Shown here piece after piece: positions 44,391 to 53,692 of a stretch of 64,000 nt of DNA. The notes below the pieces were generated by a model. That model searched no databases, was not told where the DNA came from, and saw only the letters and a program-made list of their open reading frames with translations. Every line of letters starts with the position of its first letter. Position 1 is the first letter of the stretch. Source of the DNA: G963556115 sp963667375 (GTDB lineage Bacteria; Planctomycetota; SZUA-567); contig OY763323.1 of the NCBI GenBank assembly GCA_963667375.1, positions 1,860,001 through 1,924,000 on the forward strand, read 5' to 3'. Position numbers and translations under genes: made by a program.

Positions 44391-45536
44391 TTATTTGATC
44401 AGATTATACTGCATCTTACCAACTTTTTGTTCGAACACGGTTTTGAGAGCTTCCAGCTGTGCCATGGTTACGCCGGTATTCTGGGCGATTCCAAGGTGAG
44501 CCTTGAGCTGTGGTTCAACACCTTCCATATTACTCAGAGCCGCGACTGTCACCAGCTCGCGTTCCTGCCGGGTGAGAACGTCACGCCCGAAGATATCTCC
44601 GAAGAGGTGGCTCTGCAGGTATTCATTGATAATTGGGGCGAAGTCGAACAGCGGGCCTGTTACCGGTCCACCGGCGAGTTCGGTCTGTACTTCAATACCA
44701 AGCTTAAGCGGATTTGTTCCGGCGGGCAGTGGAGTAGCGTCTTTTCCGATTGTATCGCTGATTCCATTCGCCTTACGTTCGTTTACAACGCTTAAAAGTG
44801 TACCCAGCGCATTGAGTGAACGGGGAAATCCGGTGTAGGCATAGAGATGAACCATGACTTCTTTTACTTCGTTGATTGTAAGTCCGGCATCCAGTCCAGC
44901 GTTTACAGCCGTTTTCAGATCATTGAGATCTCCACTGGCGGTAAAAGCGGAAATTGGAATCAGCGCCTGTTCTTTCAGACTAAGCTCGGGGTTTGTCTTT
45001 TCGGTATTCATAGTTGTGATCTTTCCTTTTAAAGCAGTGTTTACAGCAGTGAGGTATACTTCGTCGGTTACCTTTTCTTTCCAGATAACGTTCTGATCGC
45101 CCTTGCTTCCGGTTATTACCAGGTGGGTCATAGCGGCATCCGGTGTCGCTCCGTGCCAGTGATCGATATCGGCCGGACACCACACGGTCTCTCCCTTGTG
45201 AAAGGCGATAACCTTGCCATCACGGGTACCGGTTAGTGCCGTGCCATTGGTAACGATCATGTGCTGACCTGCAGGGTGCAGATGCCAGGCGGTGCGGGCT
45301 ACGGGCTGGAAGGTCACATATGCCCCGGAAAATGGTGTTGTAGCGGTTTTTGGAAAGAGCATCTGTACTGTAACCTTACCGGTAAAGTATTTTTCAGGTC
45401 CGGTGAACGATTCCTGAGATGCTGCTGGATAAAGTATCTGTTCAGCCGGTTCAGCTTCACCGGCGTAAACTGTTACAGGTATTAGTAGAACAATAAGACT
45501 CAACATGGTACGGGAAATAATGTTTTTTACATTCAT
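44391..45536 (-). CDS. Exported cupin / carboxymuconolactone decarboxylase-like fusion
   Basis: A 381-aa exported fusion. The signal peptide (about 1-26, ending VYA-GEA) is followed by a cupin domain (about 45-150) with metal-ligand pattern HLHPAGQ and later HWHGA. Then come two carboxymuconolactone decarboxylase/AhpD-like helical units (about 165-265 and 275-375) with LNEVKEVM-type HLYAYTGFPRSLNAL and RQERELVTVAALSNMEG. Its start overlaps the stop of the single cupin gene by four bases, so the two are translationally coupled. Its cupin and the single cupin share ARTAWHxHP and DxAMTHxxI. The enzyme activity is unknown; many relatives are peroxidase-like rather than true decarboxylases. Confidence 0.88.
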   Translation of the reverse strand: MNVKNIISRTMLSLIVLLIPVTVYAGEAEPAEQILYPAASQESFTGPEKYFTGKVTVQMLFPKTATTPFSGAYVTFQPVARTAWHLHPAGQHMIVTNGTALTGTRDGKVIAFHKGETVWCPADIDHWHGATPDAAMTHLVITGSKGDQNVIWKEKVTDEVYLTAVNTALKGKITTMNTEKTNPELSLKEQALIPISAFTASGDLNDLKTAVNAGLDAGLTINEVKEVMVHLYAYTGFPRSLNALGTLLSVVNERKANGISDTIGKDATPLPAGTNPLKLGIEVQTELAGGPVTGPLFDFAPIINEYLQSHLFGDIFGRDVLTRQERELVTVAALSNMEGVEPQLKAHLGIAQNTGVTMAQLEALKTVFEQKVGKMQYNLIK

Positions 45537-45931
45537 GATAAATAATCCTCATCCTTTACATGTTCCAGCCACTGCACAGCAGAACCATCAAGTTCCTCCT
45601 GTATGGCTATATGGGTCATTGCGGTATCCGGAGCGGCACCGTGCCAGTGTTTCTCCTCCGGTGGGAACCAGACGACATCGCCTGGCTTAATCTCTTCAAC
45701 TTTTCCGCCTTCACGTTGTACTCTACCGCATCCTGAAAGGACAATCAGAGTCTGTCCCAGCGGATGGGTGTGCCAGGCGGTGCGGGCTCCGGGTTCGAAG
45801 GTGACGCAACCTGCTGAGTTACGTGAAGGATCAAATGGCTTCAGGTACAGCGGATCCAGCCGGACATTGCCGGTGAACCATTCTTTTGGACCTTTGATTG
45901 CTGCCTGGGTGCCGTTCTTTATAATTTCCAT
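45533..45931 (-). CDS. Single-domain cupin
   Basis: A 132-aa cytoplasmic cupin. The first motif is RTAWHTHPLGQTLIVLSGCG and the second PPEEKHWHGAAPDTAMTHI, supplying three His and one Glu/Gln as metal ligands. It is a close relative of the N-terminal domain of the next gene downstream, showing a duplication within the operon. It overlaps that gene by four bases and follows the dehydrogenase gene after 47 bases. In related clusters such cupins accompany a YqhD-type dehydrogenase; the reaction is not known. Confidence 0.88.
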   Translation of the reverse strand: MEIIKNGTQAAIKGPKEWFTGNVRLDPLYLKPFDPSRNSAGCVTFEPGARTAWHTHPLGQTLIVLSGCGRVQREGGKVEEIKPGDVVWFPPEEKHWHGAAPDTAMTHIAIQEELDGSAVQWLEHVKDEDYLS

Positions 45932-45978
45932 TGTGTGTTCCTTATATGTTGTTGTGTGTGAATTTTAAGATTATAATA

Positions 45979-47166
45979 TTACTTTGCTGCTTCAAGTACG
46001 GCAATAATATCCGCTGCTGTCATTGGCGGACGGGCAGGAAGTCTGCCGTTTTCATCGTGTATGATACGCAGTGTCTCGTCAGCGTATTTACTGATTAGAC
46101 TGCCGTCAATATCCAGCTCGGAGAAATGTGTCGGACAGCCGATAGAGATCAGGAATTTCTCAAAACGGTCAATACCGGCAAGAGCACAATCAAGATCATC
46201 TTTACCTTTGCTCTTAAGACCAAAGATACGTTCAGCAAACTGGACAAACTTTTCTGCGCGGTGTTTGGCGGCAAAGCGCATCCATGAAGGATTGATTATC
46301 GCCAGTCCGGCAGCATGAGTAATATCATGGAAGGCGGAGACGGTATGCTCGATCATGTGTACCGGATAACCGCCGAAAGTACCGAGGTTCACCCAGCCGT
46401 TGAGCGCCAGGATGGATGCCCACTGCATGTGTGATCTGGCTTCAAGATCATTGCCGTCATTGATTGCGCGTACACCGTATTCCATGGTGGTAAGAATCAC
46501 GCCTTCAGCGAAACGGTCCTGAATGGGGGTGCCGTCAACTCCATTAAAGTATGCTTCTGTCACATGGGTGATAATATCACAGACTCCGAAAGCTGTCTGA
46601 TTTTTCGGTACGGACAGTGTTAGCTCCGGATCAACCACTGCGACCTTCGGATAGAGGCAGGCAGCTCCAAGGAAGGATTTTTCCTGAGTCTCCTCATTGG
46701 TAATAACTCCGGACATATTCATCTCAGAGCCGGTGGCAGCCAGTGTCGGGACGGTTATAATCGGCAGAGCCTTGGTAGGGAAGTGTGGTTTGGGCTGACC
46801 ATGGAAGATCATGTCCCAGGGATCACCGTCATAGTAGTAGGCCGCAGCGATTGCTTTTGAGGCATCCATGGTGCTGCCGCCGCCAATTGGGATAATCAGA
46901 TCGCAGCCTTCATCGTGGGCAATTTTGGCACCTCTGCGGACAGAGGTGATTCTGGGATTTGGCTCAATTCCGCTGCATTCAGCGTATGCCACACCATTTG
47001 CCTTGAGACAGTCTACCGCCTTATCAAAAACACCGGAACGTTTTACACTGCCGCCGCCGGTTACAATAAGAGCTTTTTTACCATACTTTGCCGCTACTTC
47101 TCCCAGACGAGTTACTGAACCGGGGCCGAAGATAACATCAGTTGGATTGTGAAATTCGAAATTCAT
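45979..47166 (-). CDS. YqhD-like iron-type alcohol dehydrogenase
   Basis: A 395-aa NAD(P)-dependent dehydrogenase of the iron-containing family, closest in pattern to YqhD/butanol dehydrogenase. Seen: the N-terminal NPTDVIFGPGSV, the nucleotide-binding GGGSTMDASKAIA, metal ligands in CDIITHVTEAYF, and the His-rich metal site HMIEHTVSAFHDITHAAGL. YqhD-type enzymes reduce toxic aldehydes. GGAG lies upstream of the ATG. It is the first gene of the leftward redox cluster and faces a YqhC-like AraC regulator across 220 bases, the same arrangement as yqhC-yqhD in E. coli. Control by that regulator is therefore likely. Confidence 0.93.
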   Translation of the reverse strand: MNFEFHNPTDVIFGPGSVTRLGEVAAKYGKKALIVTGGGSVKRSGVFDKAVDCLKANGVAYAECSGIEPNPRITSVRRGAKIAHDEGCDLIIPIGGGSTMDASKAIAAAYYYDGDPWDMIFHGQPKPHFPTKALPIITVPTLAATGSEMNMSGVITNEETQEKSFLGAACLYPKVAVVDPELTLSVPKNQTAFGVCDIITHVTEAYFNGVDGTPIQDRFAEGVILTTMEYGVRAINDGNDLEARSHMQWASILALNGWVNLGTFGGYPVHMIEHTVSAFHDITHAAGLAIINPSWMRFAAKHRAEKFVQFAERIFGLKSKGKDDLDCALAGIDRFEKFLISIGCPTHFSELDIDGSLISKYADETLRIIHDENGRLPARPPMTAADIIAVLEAAK

Positions 47167-47386
47167 AGGTCTTCTCCTTTATGATTAGGTATGAAATAAT
47201 AATCTCTATTTACGTAATTTATGTTCAATAAAATATTGATACTGTTACTATACTCCAATATTTTAAAATGTGAATGCCGGATTCTGTCAACATATTGCCT
47301 AATTCTGCTTATTTGATTGATTTAAGGTGGAAATTATGAAATATTGGTGTATAATCCTGATATTTCCAGTATGAGAGGACTTTGCT

Positions 47387-48271
47387 ATGACTAAAAAAAA
47401 TGAATTAATAAAAGCTTTTCCGGCGATGGATGATGGCGCAATTAAAACCGGCATTGACGGTGTTCTGATATTTCAGGAAACCTGCTATACCCGTACCCGT
47501 CCGATGGTATATAATCCCGGAATCTGCATTGTAATCCAAGGTCATAAGATAGGGTATCTAGGTGATAAGACATTTGAGTATAATCCGAATAACTATCTTG
47601 TAACCTCGGTGACAATGCCGTTCTGGTGTGAGAGTTTCGGCAGCACAGCAGAACCGCTTCGAGGATTGTACATTGATATCGATATGGGAATGTTGCGCGA
47701 TCTTATCGGCAGAATTGAATTTTCTGAATATGAAACGGATGATAAGATCAGAACGTTGCCGTTAGGTATCGGACCGGCAGATATGGATAGCGGGATGAAT
47801 GATGCGGTATTGAGACTGCTGAAGTCTTTGCATTCAGAGACCGAGTCGGAGATTCTCGGACCTGGTATTTTGCGCGAGATCTTATTTCGGGTGCTTCAGG
47901 GAACCCAGAAAGATCTGTTATTTGCTATCGGTACCCATAGCGGGGCATTCTCACAGGTAGCCAGAGTGCTCAAGACGCTGCAGAATAATTACTCTGAAGA
48001 TATTAACGTTGAAAAACTGGCGAGTGCGGCTCATATGAGTGTCTCGGCGTTTCACCGGGCGTTTAAGGAGGTTACCTCTGATTCTCCGATTCAATATCTT
48101 AAGAAGATAAGATTAACCCGCGCGAGGGATATGATGGTACAGGAGAGTATGAAAGCATATTCGGCGGCGGATATGGTTGGCTATGAAAGTGTGTCACAGT
48201 TCAGCCGGGAGTTTAAGCGCTATTTCGGCAAAACTCCAACCGAGGTTATGCAGGAATTACGGGTTGATTGA
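47387..48271 (+). CDS. AraC-family regulator, YqhC-like
   Basis: A 294-aa AraC-type regulator. The N-terminal AraC_N-type domain (about 15-165) contains the family stretch NPGICIVIQGHK and the C-terminal domain (about 190-290) has two helix-turn-helix units: DINVEKLASAAHMSVSAFHR and SAADMVGYESVSQFSREFKR. GAGAGGA lies 8 bases before the ATG. It is divergent from the YqhD-like dehydrogenase, and in E. coli the equivalent protein activates that gene in response to aldehydes. That regulatory role is inferred from family and position. Confidence 0.92.
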   Translation: MTKKNELIKAFPAMDDGAIKTGIDGVLIFQETCYTRTRPMVYNPGICIVIQGHKIGYLGDKTFEYNPNNYLVTSVTMPFWCESFGSTAEPLRGLYIDIDMGMLRDLIGRIEFSEYETDDKIRTLPLGIGPADMDSGMNDAVLRLLKSLHSETESEILGPGILREILFRVLQGTQKDLLFAIGTHSGAFSQVARVLKTLQNNYSEDINVEKLASAAHMSVSAFHRAFKEVTSDSPIQYLKKIRLTRARDMMVQESMKAYSAADMVGYESVSQFSREFKRYFGKTPTEVMQELRVD

Positions 48272-48313
48272 ATTTATATCTATAATACGGATTATTAAGA
48301 ATAAGGAACAGAT

Positions 48314-48892
48314 ATGGAATTACAGGAATATTTGGAGCATCTGAATGCAGGAAAAACTGTTATCGGGGGGTCGGATATACACAAGGAGATGGGTGTTTAT
48401 TCTCAGGAGGCAATAATTATAACTATGAAGCTCAATAATAGTTACCATACACCGGAGGAGATACGGGAATTATTCACCGAGCTCACCGGTAAACAGGTGC
48501 ATGAATCGTTTCGCATGCATCCGCCATTTTATACGGATTTCGGCAAGAATATCACATTGGGCAAAAATGTCTTTATAAATTCAGGCTGTCATTTTCAGGA
48601 TCAGGGCGGGATTATTATCGGTGATGGGGCGCTTATCGGGCACAATGTAGTACTTGCAACACTCAATCATGAGTTTGATCCGGGGGCGCGTGCAACAATG
48701 CATCCACAACCGATAGTAATTGGTAAAAATGTCTGGATCGGTTCAAATTCAACTATTGTTCCGGGGGTACGTATTGGAGATGGCGCGATAATCGCGGCGG
48801 GATCGGTTGTTACCCGGAATGTTTCTGAAAATACCGTGGTTGGCGGGGTACCTGCTAAGTTTATCAAAGAGGTGAATTCTGCTGAGTGCTGA
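48314..48892 (+). CDS. Sugar O-acetyltransferase (Maa/LacA-like)
   Basis: A 192-aa hexapeptide acetyltransferase. An N-terminal helical region (about 1-60) is followed by left-handed beta-helix repeats: ITLGKNVFINSGCHFQDQ, IIIGDGALIGHNVVLA, then the catalytic-His region LNHEFDPGARATMHPQPI, and VWIGSNSTIVPGVRIGDG. This matches maltose/galactoside O-acetyltransferases that use acetyl-CoA. It starts 42 bases after the AraC gene and probably shares its transcript. YqhC-type loci often carry such a gene as a passenger. Confidence 0.92.
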   Translation: MELQEYLEHLNAGKTVIGGSDIHKEMGVYSQEAIIITMKLNNSYHTPEEIRELFTELTGKQVHESFRMHPPFYTDFGKNITLGKNVFINSGCHFQDQGGIIIGDGALIGHNVVLATLNHEFDPGARATMHPQPIVIGKNVWIGSNSTIVPGVRIGDGAIIAAGSVVTRNVSENTVVGGVPAKFIKEVNSAEC

Positions 48893-48965
48893 GCCGCTGT
48901 TGGTATTTGACTTATTTACTTTATATACTGTCCGGTATCGCTGGATTTAGGGTAATCAAAGCGGC

Positions 48966-49418
48966 TCAGTGCTTTGAATTTTTTGTAAGAAAGCGGTCGA
49001 GGGCATTCGCGAATTTCTGTTTGTCTTTGCTGCTGAAAGTTGCGGGGCCACCGGTTTCGATACCCATGTTGCGCAGCTCTGTCATAAAATCGCGCATTGA
49101 CAGTCTGTTCTCAACATTTTCTTCTGTCAGTAATTCTCCGTGCGGTTCAAGTGCTACCGCGTCCTTGGCCACAATTCTTGCTGCTAACGGGATATCAGCG
49201 GTAATAACTAGATCTCCCGGTGCTACATTTTCAACAATATAATCATCAGCCATGTCCGCTCCGGCCGCTACCAGCTTCAATGAAATGAGTTTATCCTCTG
49301 GAATCTTCTGAAAGGAGTTCGCGACTATGGTCAGAGGTATTCGACAGCGAATCGCTGCTGAATACAGGATATGTTTGATCTCTATGGGGCAGGCATCGCC
49401 ATCAACCCAGATATGCAT
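48966..49418 (-). CDS. YaiI/YqxD (UPF0178) family protein
   Basis: A 150-aa protein of the YaiI/YqxD (DUF188) family, distantly related to PIN-type nucleases. The start MHIWVDGDACPIEIKHIL is diagnostic, and the conserved acidic residues continue in ADDYIVENVAPGDLVITADI and PLAARIVAKDAVAL. The C-terminus LDRFLTKNSK is usual. It is convergent with the acetyltransferase gene and stands alone. The function of the family is not proven. Confidence 0.92.
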   Translation of the reverse strand: MHIWVDGDACPIEIKHILYSAAIRCRIPLTIVANSFQKIPEDKLISLKLVAAGADMADDYIVENVAPGDLVITADIPLAARIVAKDAVALEPHGELLTEENVENRLSMRDFMTELRNMGIETGGPATFSSKDKQKFANALDRFLTKNSKH

Positions 49419-50103
49419 TATTTCCCCTGTCTATTAAACGAATAAATTTACATTTAAGCATTATAGCTGCAGCAAGTAGCGATACAAGGGACATTTGTTA
49501 ATACGATAAAGTTAATACGCTGGTTGTATAGCGGTAATTAGCGGAAATTTTACATAACTGCTGGCTGGTAAAGCTGGTGTTACAGGTTTTAACTGGTAGC
49601 GGAACGGCATTACTTATAATATTGGCAATTATAGAATATAGAGTTTCTTCGCAGGCATCTGCTACTGCTTACATGCCGTAAATGTAAGGTTATTGTAAGT
49701 TGATTAATTTCGGTTCAGCATTATAATTAATTCCAGGTAAGTAAGAATACATATTGTGTGTTGTAACTCCTAGTGTTTGTAAATAGATACAGGTATTTAC
49801 AAATTTATTCTATCACCTTTAGGGTGATTGGATATTTTTGTATTTCCAGTTACTGAGAGTGTAGAAGGTACGGCTGAGTTGAATGAATCGAATAGTAATA
49901 TAATATTCAATATATGAAGATGCCTGTCTGGGTTTAGAAACGGAATATTCACGGTAACTTGAAGGCTGGTGGATTAAGCATATGTGTCTTACCCATCATG
50001 GTTGTTGGTTTGTTTTTGATGCAGGTGCTTTTGCTCTTTGTATATGGTGTATTTATAGTTAGAAATAATGCAATCTGGGTGTACCTGGGTTAGGGACGTT
50101 ATA
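49419..50103. other. Intergenic region upstream of the autotransporter
   Basis: About 680 bases with no convincing gene. It holds a perfect 10-bp inverted repeat TTTGTAAATA / TATTTACAAA (49776-49785 and 49794-49803, 8-base spacer) and a small hairpin ATCACC-N5-GGTGAT just after it. These could be regulatory sites of the autotransporter gene, but nothing confirms that. Confidence 0.45.
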
Positions 50104-53100
50104 ATGTTACCGCTTGACATCACAATTAGATATCTGACCTTACTGCTGCTGGCAGGAGGGGTAATATCTGGAAGTTTTGCGGCTGATATAACCGTAAATA
50201 CCGCTGAGACCTCAGCTCAGGTATTGAATGAAGATGATACTATCACAGTAACCGCCACGGGTTCGGTTACGACTGTTACCGCTGTTAATCCTGGAATAAG
50301 TGGCAGTAATACTAATGAGGGCAGTAATCTTATTACGCTTGACGGCGGATCAGAGATAATAACCTCAGGGGGCGGTACTGATGTAAATAACAGTTCATTT
50401 GGAATAAGGATTTATGGAACTCAGACCGATGCGGGAAAAACCGGTCTGGCTGGTACCGGTGCACTGGCTGATGGTGCGTCAAATATTATTATGCTGCAGT
50501 CCGGGAGCAGTATCCGCACCATGGGTGAATATGCAGCTGGTATTCACGCAGACAACAATAACAGTATAACTGTGAATGGCTCTATAACTACCGAGGGTGA
50601 TGAGGCTGATGGCGTGTATTGCGGTAATAATAATCTCTTGATTGTCAACGGCAGTATAATGACTAGAGGGCTTGATTCCTGTGGTATTTATGCCAAAACC
50701 AATAATGCGGTAGCACTGAACGGCTCAATAACAGTTGAAACTATCGGTGGACTGGGAATTTACAGCGGCGGGAAAAATAGTATAACTGTAAGTGGAGATA
50801 TTACAACTTATAGTTTTATGTCGTGTGGAATATGGAGTGATGATGATGGTGATACAATAAATGTCAGCGGTTCCATAATAACCCGTGGTGCTGCTGCATA
50901 CGGCATAACCAGTCTGGATAATAATAACATAACTCTCAGTGGTTCCATAACAACTTCAGGAGTAACTTCCATCGGTCTTTGCTGTGACAATAATAATACG
51001 GTTACGGTTAGCGGTTCGATAACAACTGCCGGTATCAGTGCTCTGGGGATCGGTGTTATCGATAATAATACGGTTGATTTCAGCGGAGCGATAGTTACCA
51101 CAGGTAGTATGTCTTCTGGTATTTATGCCAGTAGTAATAATACTATAACCGCCAGCGGAAGTATAATTACCTATGGTAGCGAGGGGACAGGAATTGATGT
51201 CCTTGATGGCAATGATATTACCCTCAGTGGAACTATTCTAACGGGTGGCGAATGGGCTTATGGTATTTACGGTTATGATAATAACACTATAACTGTAGCC
51301 GGAGATGTTAGTACTACCGGTGCCGATGCCGGTGGTATTGATGTCGCAAATAATAATATTGTTACGATCAGCGGTTCTGTTATTACCAGCGGAAGCGGGG
51401 CGTATGCGGTAAATTTATTCAATAATAATAATGTCTGTTATCTGTCGGGAACGATTGCTGCAACCGGTTCCGGAGTATTTGCACTGAATTCCGGAAGCGG
51501 CCTTTCCGGGGAGAGTAACTGTATCCATCTTTTGGACGGGGCTTCAATAACCGGTGGAATACATAATTCGGATTTAACAGCTACTTCATATCTTACATTC
51601 GGGTATGCTACAGACGTTGACGGCATAGCTGATCTGGCGGCAGCTGACAGTTCCTTCAGTATAACACTAAGTGACAGTATAACCTCTGATTCTTCTGGAA
51701 ACTGGGATGGATATTTTGCCGGAGGGACAACAACTCTTGACGGGGAAGTAAATAGCTTTAGAAATTTGTTTATTGGTGGTGACTGCTTCGACGGGGCAAC
51801 AGTAGCCGCAGGGAATGATGGTGCTGGAAGTGCCAAGACGGCAACTCTCTCCAGAATTTCAGGGGCGACTGCAGTACTCAATGTCACCAATGCGCTCACA
51901 ACAACCGGTTCGGTTATTGTTGGAGCAGGTTCGACATATAATCTCTATGGCACACATACCGGCAGTGGTGATTTTACTTTGGATATTGGTGGTAATCTCA
52001 ATCTGGAACTAACAAGCAGCAAAGTCAGCAAACTTTTAATAACTGGTACCGCTGATCTGGTCGCGGGCAGCGTCAGTATTGCCGCCAGAGGCGGGCAGTC
52101 TGGTACAACCTATACACTGATTGCTGCCGGGGCGGTTGCAGGTACGTTTGTTCTTACAGATTATTCAGCGCTGCTGGATTACACTGTTGACAGCTCAAGT
52201 GGTACCAAGGTTGACGTGACCGCGACTCTGACTGCGAATGCTTATCAGCAGGCGGCAGCAACCGGTGATGGTATTAATATGACTCTTGCTAAAGTGCTGG
52301 AGGTTTTGTCGGATGAGCATCCGGCAGCAATGGAAGGACTGTTTGGTGCTATGAATGAATTTTCCACACTTGAAGAGGTGAACAGGGCAATGAGTCAGCT
52401 TAATATTGTCAATTCTGCTGCCAGCACGATTAATCTCGCTCTTGGGGCGGCGCATAACTACAATGCCGCATTGAAAAAGCAGTTCTCTGTTTCCAGGCTG
52501 GGAAGTGCGGCTATGGCGTATGGAAGTGGTACTGGCTATACCAGTGCCGGGGAGATGATATCTGCTGCCGAGCTTGGTAATGCATATTCAAGTATTGACA
52601 GTTCTGAATCGGAAAGAACCTCTTCCTGGTCGGGATTTATGCAGTTTTATGGCGGGTTTGGCGAGCAGAGAACTAGTGGTGATTGCGCCGGTTACAGTTC
52701 AAACCATACTGGGGTAATAAGCGGGCTTGATTATAAATTTGCCGGTGAACTGAATGTTGGTGGTGTAATTGATTTTAATTACAGCAGTTCAAAAATCTAC
52801 AGTCAAATGGGCGATGGCAGCGATCAAATATTGAGGCTGGGAGCTTACGCTGTATACCAGTGGGATGGTTTTTTTCTAGATACCGCGCCTGCAGCAGCAG
52901 TTCATATGATTAAGACACACCGCAATATTGATTTTCTGGCTACTACAGCTGAGGGCAAGCGAACCGGGTTTGATTTTAACTGGATGAATAATATTGGCTA
53001 TAAATTCGGTTTTGATAACGGCTGTGAGCTTATCCCAAGTTACAGCCTGGCATTTACCGAGTTTTATGATCCGGGATATACTGAAACCGGTGCGGGCAGC

Positions 53101-53457
53101 GGAGCTGATCTGAAAGTCAGTGCTTACTCCTGTTATTCACTGCAGCAGGATCTGGAGGTCAAGCTGTCGAGGTTATTCCGTATAAATGACAGCCTTACCT
53201 TCTTACCTGAAATCTGGGGTGGCTGGGAACTGGAATATCTGGACTCCGGAACAGAGGTGAGCAGTGCTTTCGCTGCGGCTCCTGAACACAGCTGGAGCGT
53301 AAATATTGCAACGGTTTCGCCGAATAAAGCGGTTTTTGGAGCAGCTGTAACTGCACTTATCAATGATAATACTGCACTTATCTGCCGTTATGACCAGAAA
53401 CTCTGGGCAGGTGGGTATGAGACTGATTTTAGTATCGGGCTGAAAATCAGTTTTTAG
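50104..53457 (+). CDS. Autotransporter with repetitive beta-helix passenger
   Basis: A type V secreted autotransporter, 1117 aa from ATG 50104. That start follows AGGGA and begins a clean signal peptide; a longer frame to 50068 has no ribosome site. After the signal peptide (about 1-28) comes a Ser/Thr/Gly-rich passenger (about 30-730). It is built of roughly 27-residue repeats with the core NNNxITVSGSITTxG followed by GIY, which should form a beta-helix. A linker helix and the outer-membrane barrel follow (about 840-1117), with GFMQFYGGFGEQ and the terminal aromatic ISF. The passenger resembles adhesins; no protease triad was seen. It shows that the host has an outer membrane. Confidence 0.92.
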   Translation: MLPLDITIRYLTLLLLAGGVISGSFAADITVNTAETSAQVLNEDDTITVTATGSVTTVTAVNPGISGSNTNEGSNLITLDGGSEIITSGGGTDVNNSSFGIRIYGTQTDAGKTGLAGTGALADGASNIIMLQSGSSIRTMGEYAAGIHADNNNSITVNGSITTEGDEADGVYCGNNNLLIVNGSIMTRGLDSCGIYAKTNNAVALNGSITVETIGGLGIYSGGKNSITVSGDITTYSFMSCGIWSDDDGDTINVSGSIITRGAAAYGITSLDNNNITLSGSITTSGVTSIGLCCDNNNTVTVSGSITTAGISALGIGVIDNNTVDFSGAIVTTGSMSSGIYASSNNTITASGSIITYGSEGTGIDVLDGNDITLSGTILTGGEWAYGIYGYDNNTITVAGDVSTTGADAGGIDVANNNIVTISGSVITSGSGAYAVNLFNNNNVCYLSGTIAATGSGVFALNSGSGLSGESNCIHLLDGASITGGIHNSDLTATSYLTFGYATDVDGIADLAAADSSFSITLSDSITSDSSGNWDGYFAGGTTTLDGEVNSFRNLFIGGDCFDGATVAAGNDGAGSAKTATLSRISGATAVLNVTNALTTTGSVIVGAGSTYNLYGTHTGSGDFTLDIGGNLNLELTSSKVSKLLITGTADLVAGSVSIAARGGQSGTTYTLIAAGAVAGTFVLTDYSALLDYTVDSSSGTKVDVTATLTANAYQQAAATGDGINMTLAKVLEVLSDEHPAAMEGLFGAMNEFSTLEEVNRAMSQLNIVNSAASTINLALGAAHNYNAALKKQFSVSRLGSAAMAYGSGTGYTSAGEMISAAELGNAYSSIDSSESERTSSWSGFMQFYGGFGEQRTSGDCAGYSSNHTGVISGLDYKFAGELNVGGVIDFNYSSSKIYSQMGDGSDQILRLGAYAVYQWDGFFLDTAPAAAVHMIKTHRNIDFLATTAEGKRTGFDFNWMNNIGYKFGFDNGCELIPSYSLAFTEFYDPGYTETGAGSGADLKVSAYSCYSLQQDLEVKLSRLFRINDSLTFLPEIWGGWELEYLDSGTEVSSAFAAAPEHSWSVNIATVSPNKAVFGAAVTALINDNTALICRYDQKLWAGGYETDFSIGLKISF

Positions 53458-53692
53458 AGTATGCTTTAGTGTGAGTCATATATTTTTTAATATATATATC
53501 ATTTGCTGCTGGCTTTTAATTATATAGTCTGGTAGGTTATTAATTCAGCAACGCCTGCTGCGGCAGTTTTGACTTTATGCTTGCCGTAATCAATATATTG
53601 TTGTATATTTTCACTGTTGGGATGTCAAATTAAAATTAAGATTACAGTGCAAGCTGTTGTTCATAGATTTCGAACCTTAAAGTGAGAATAGA

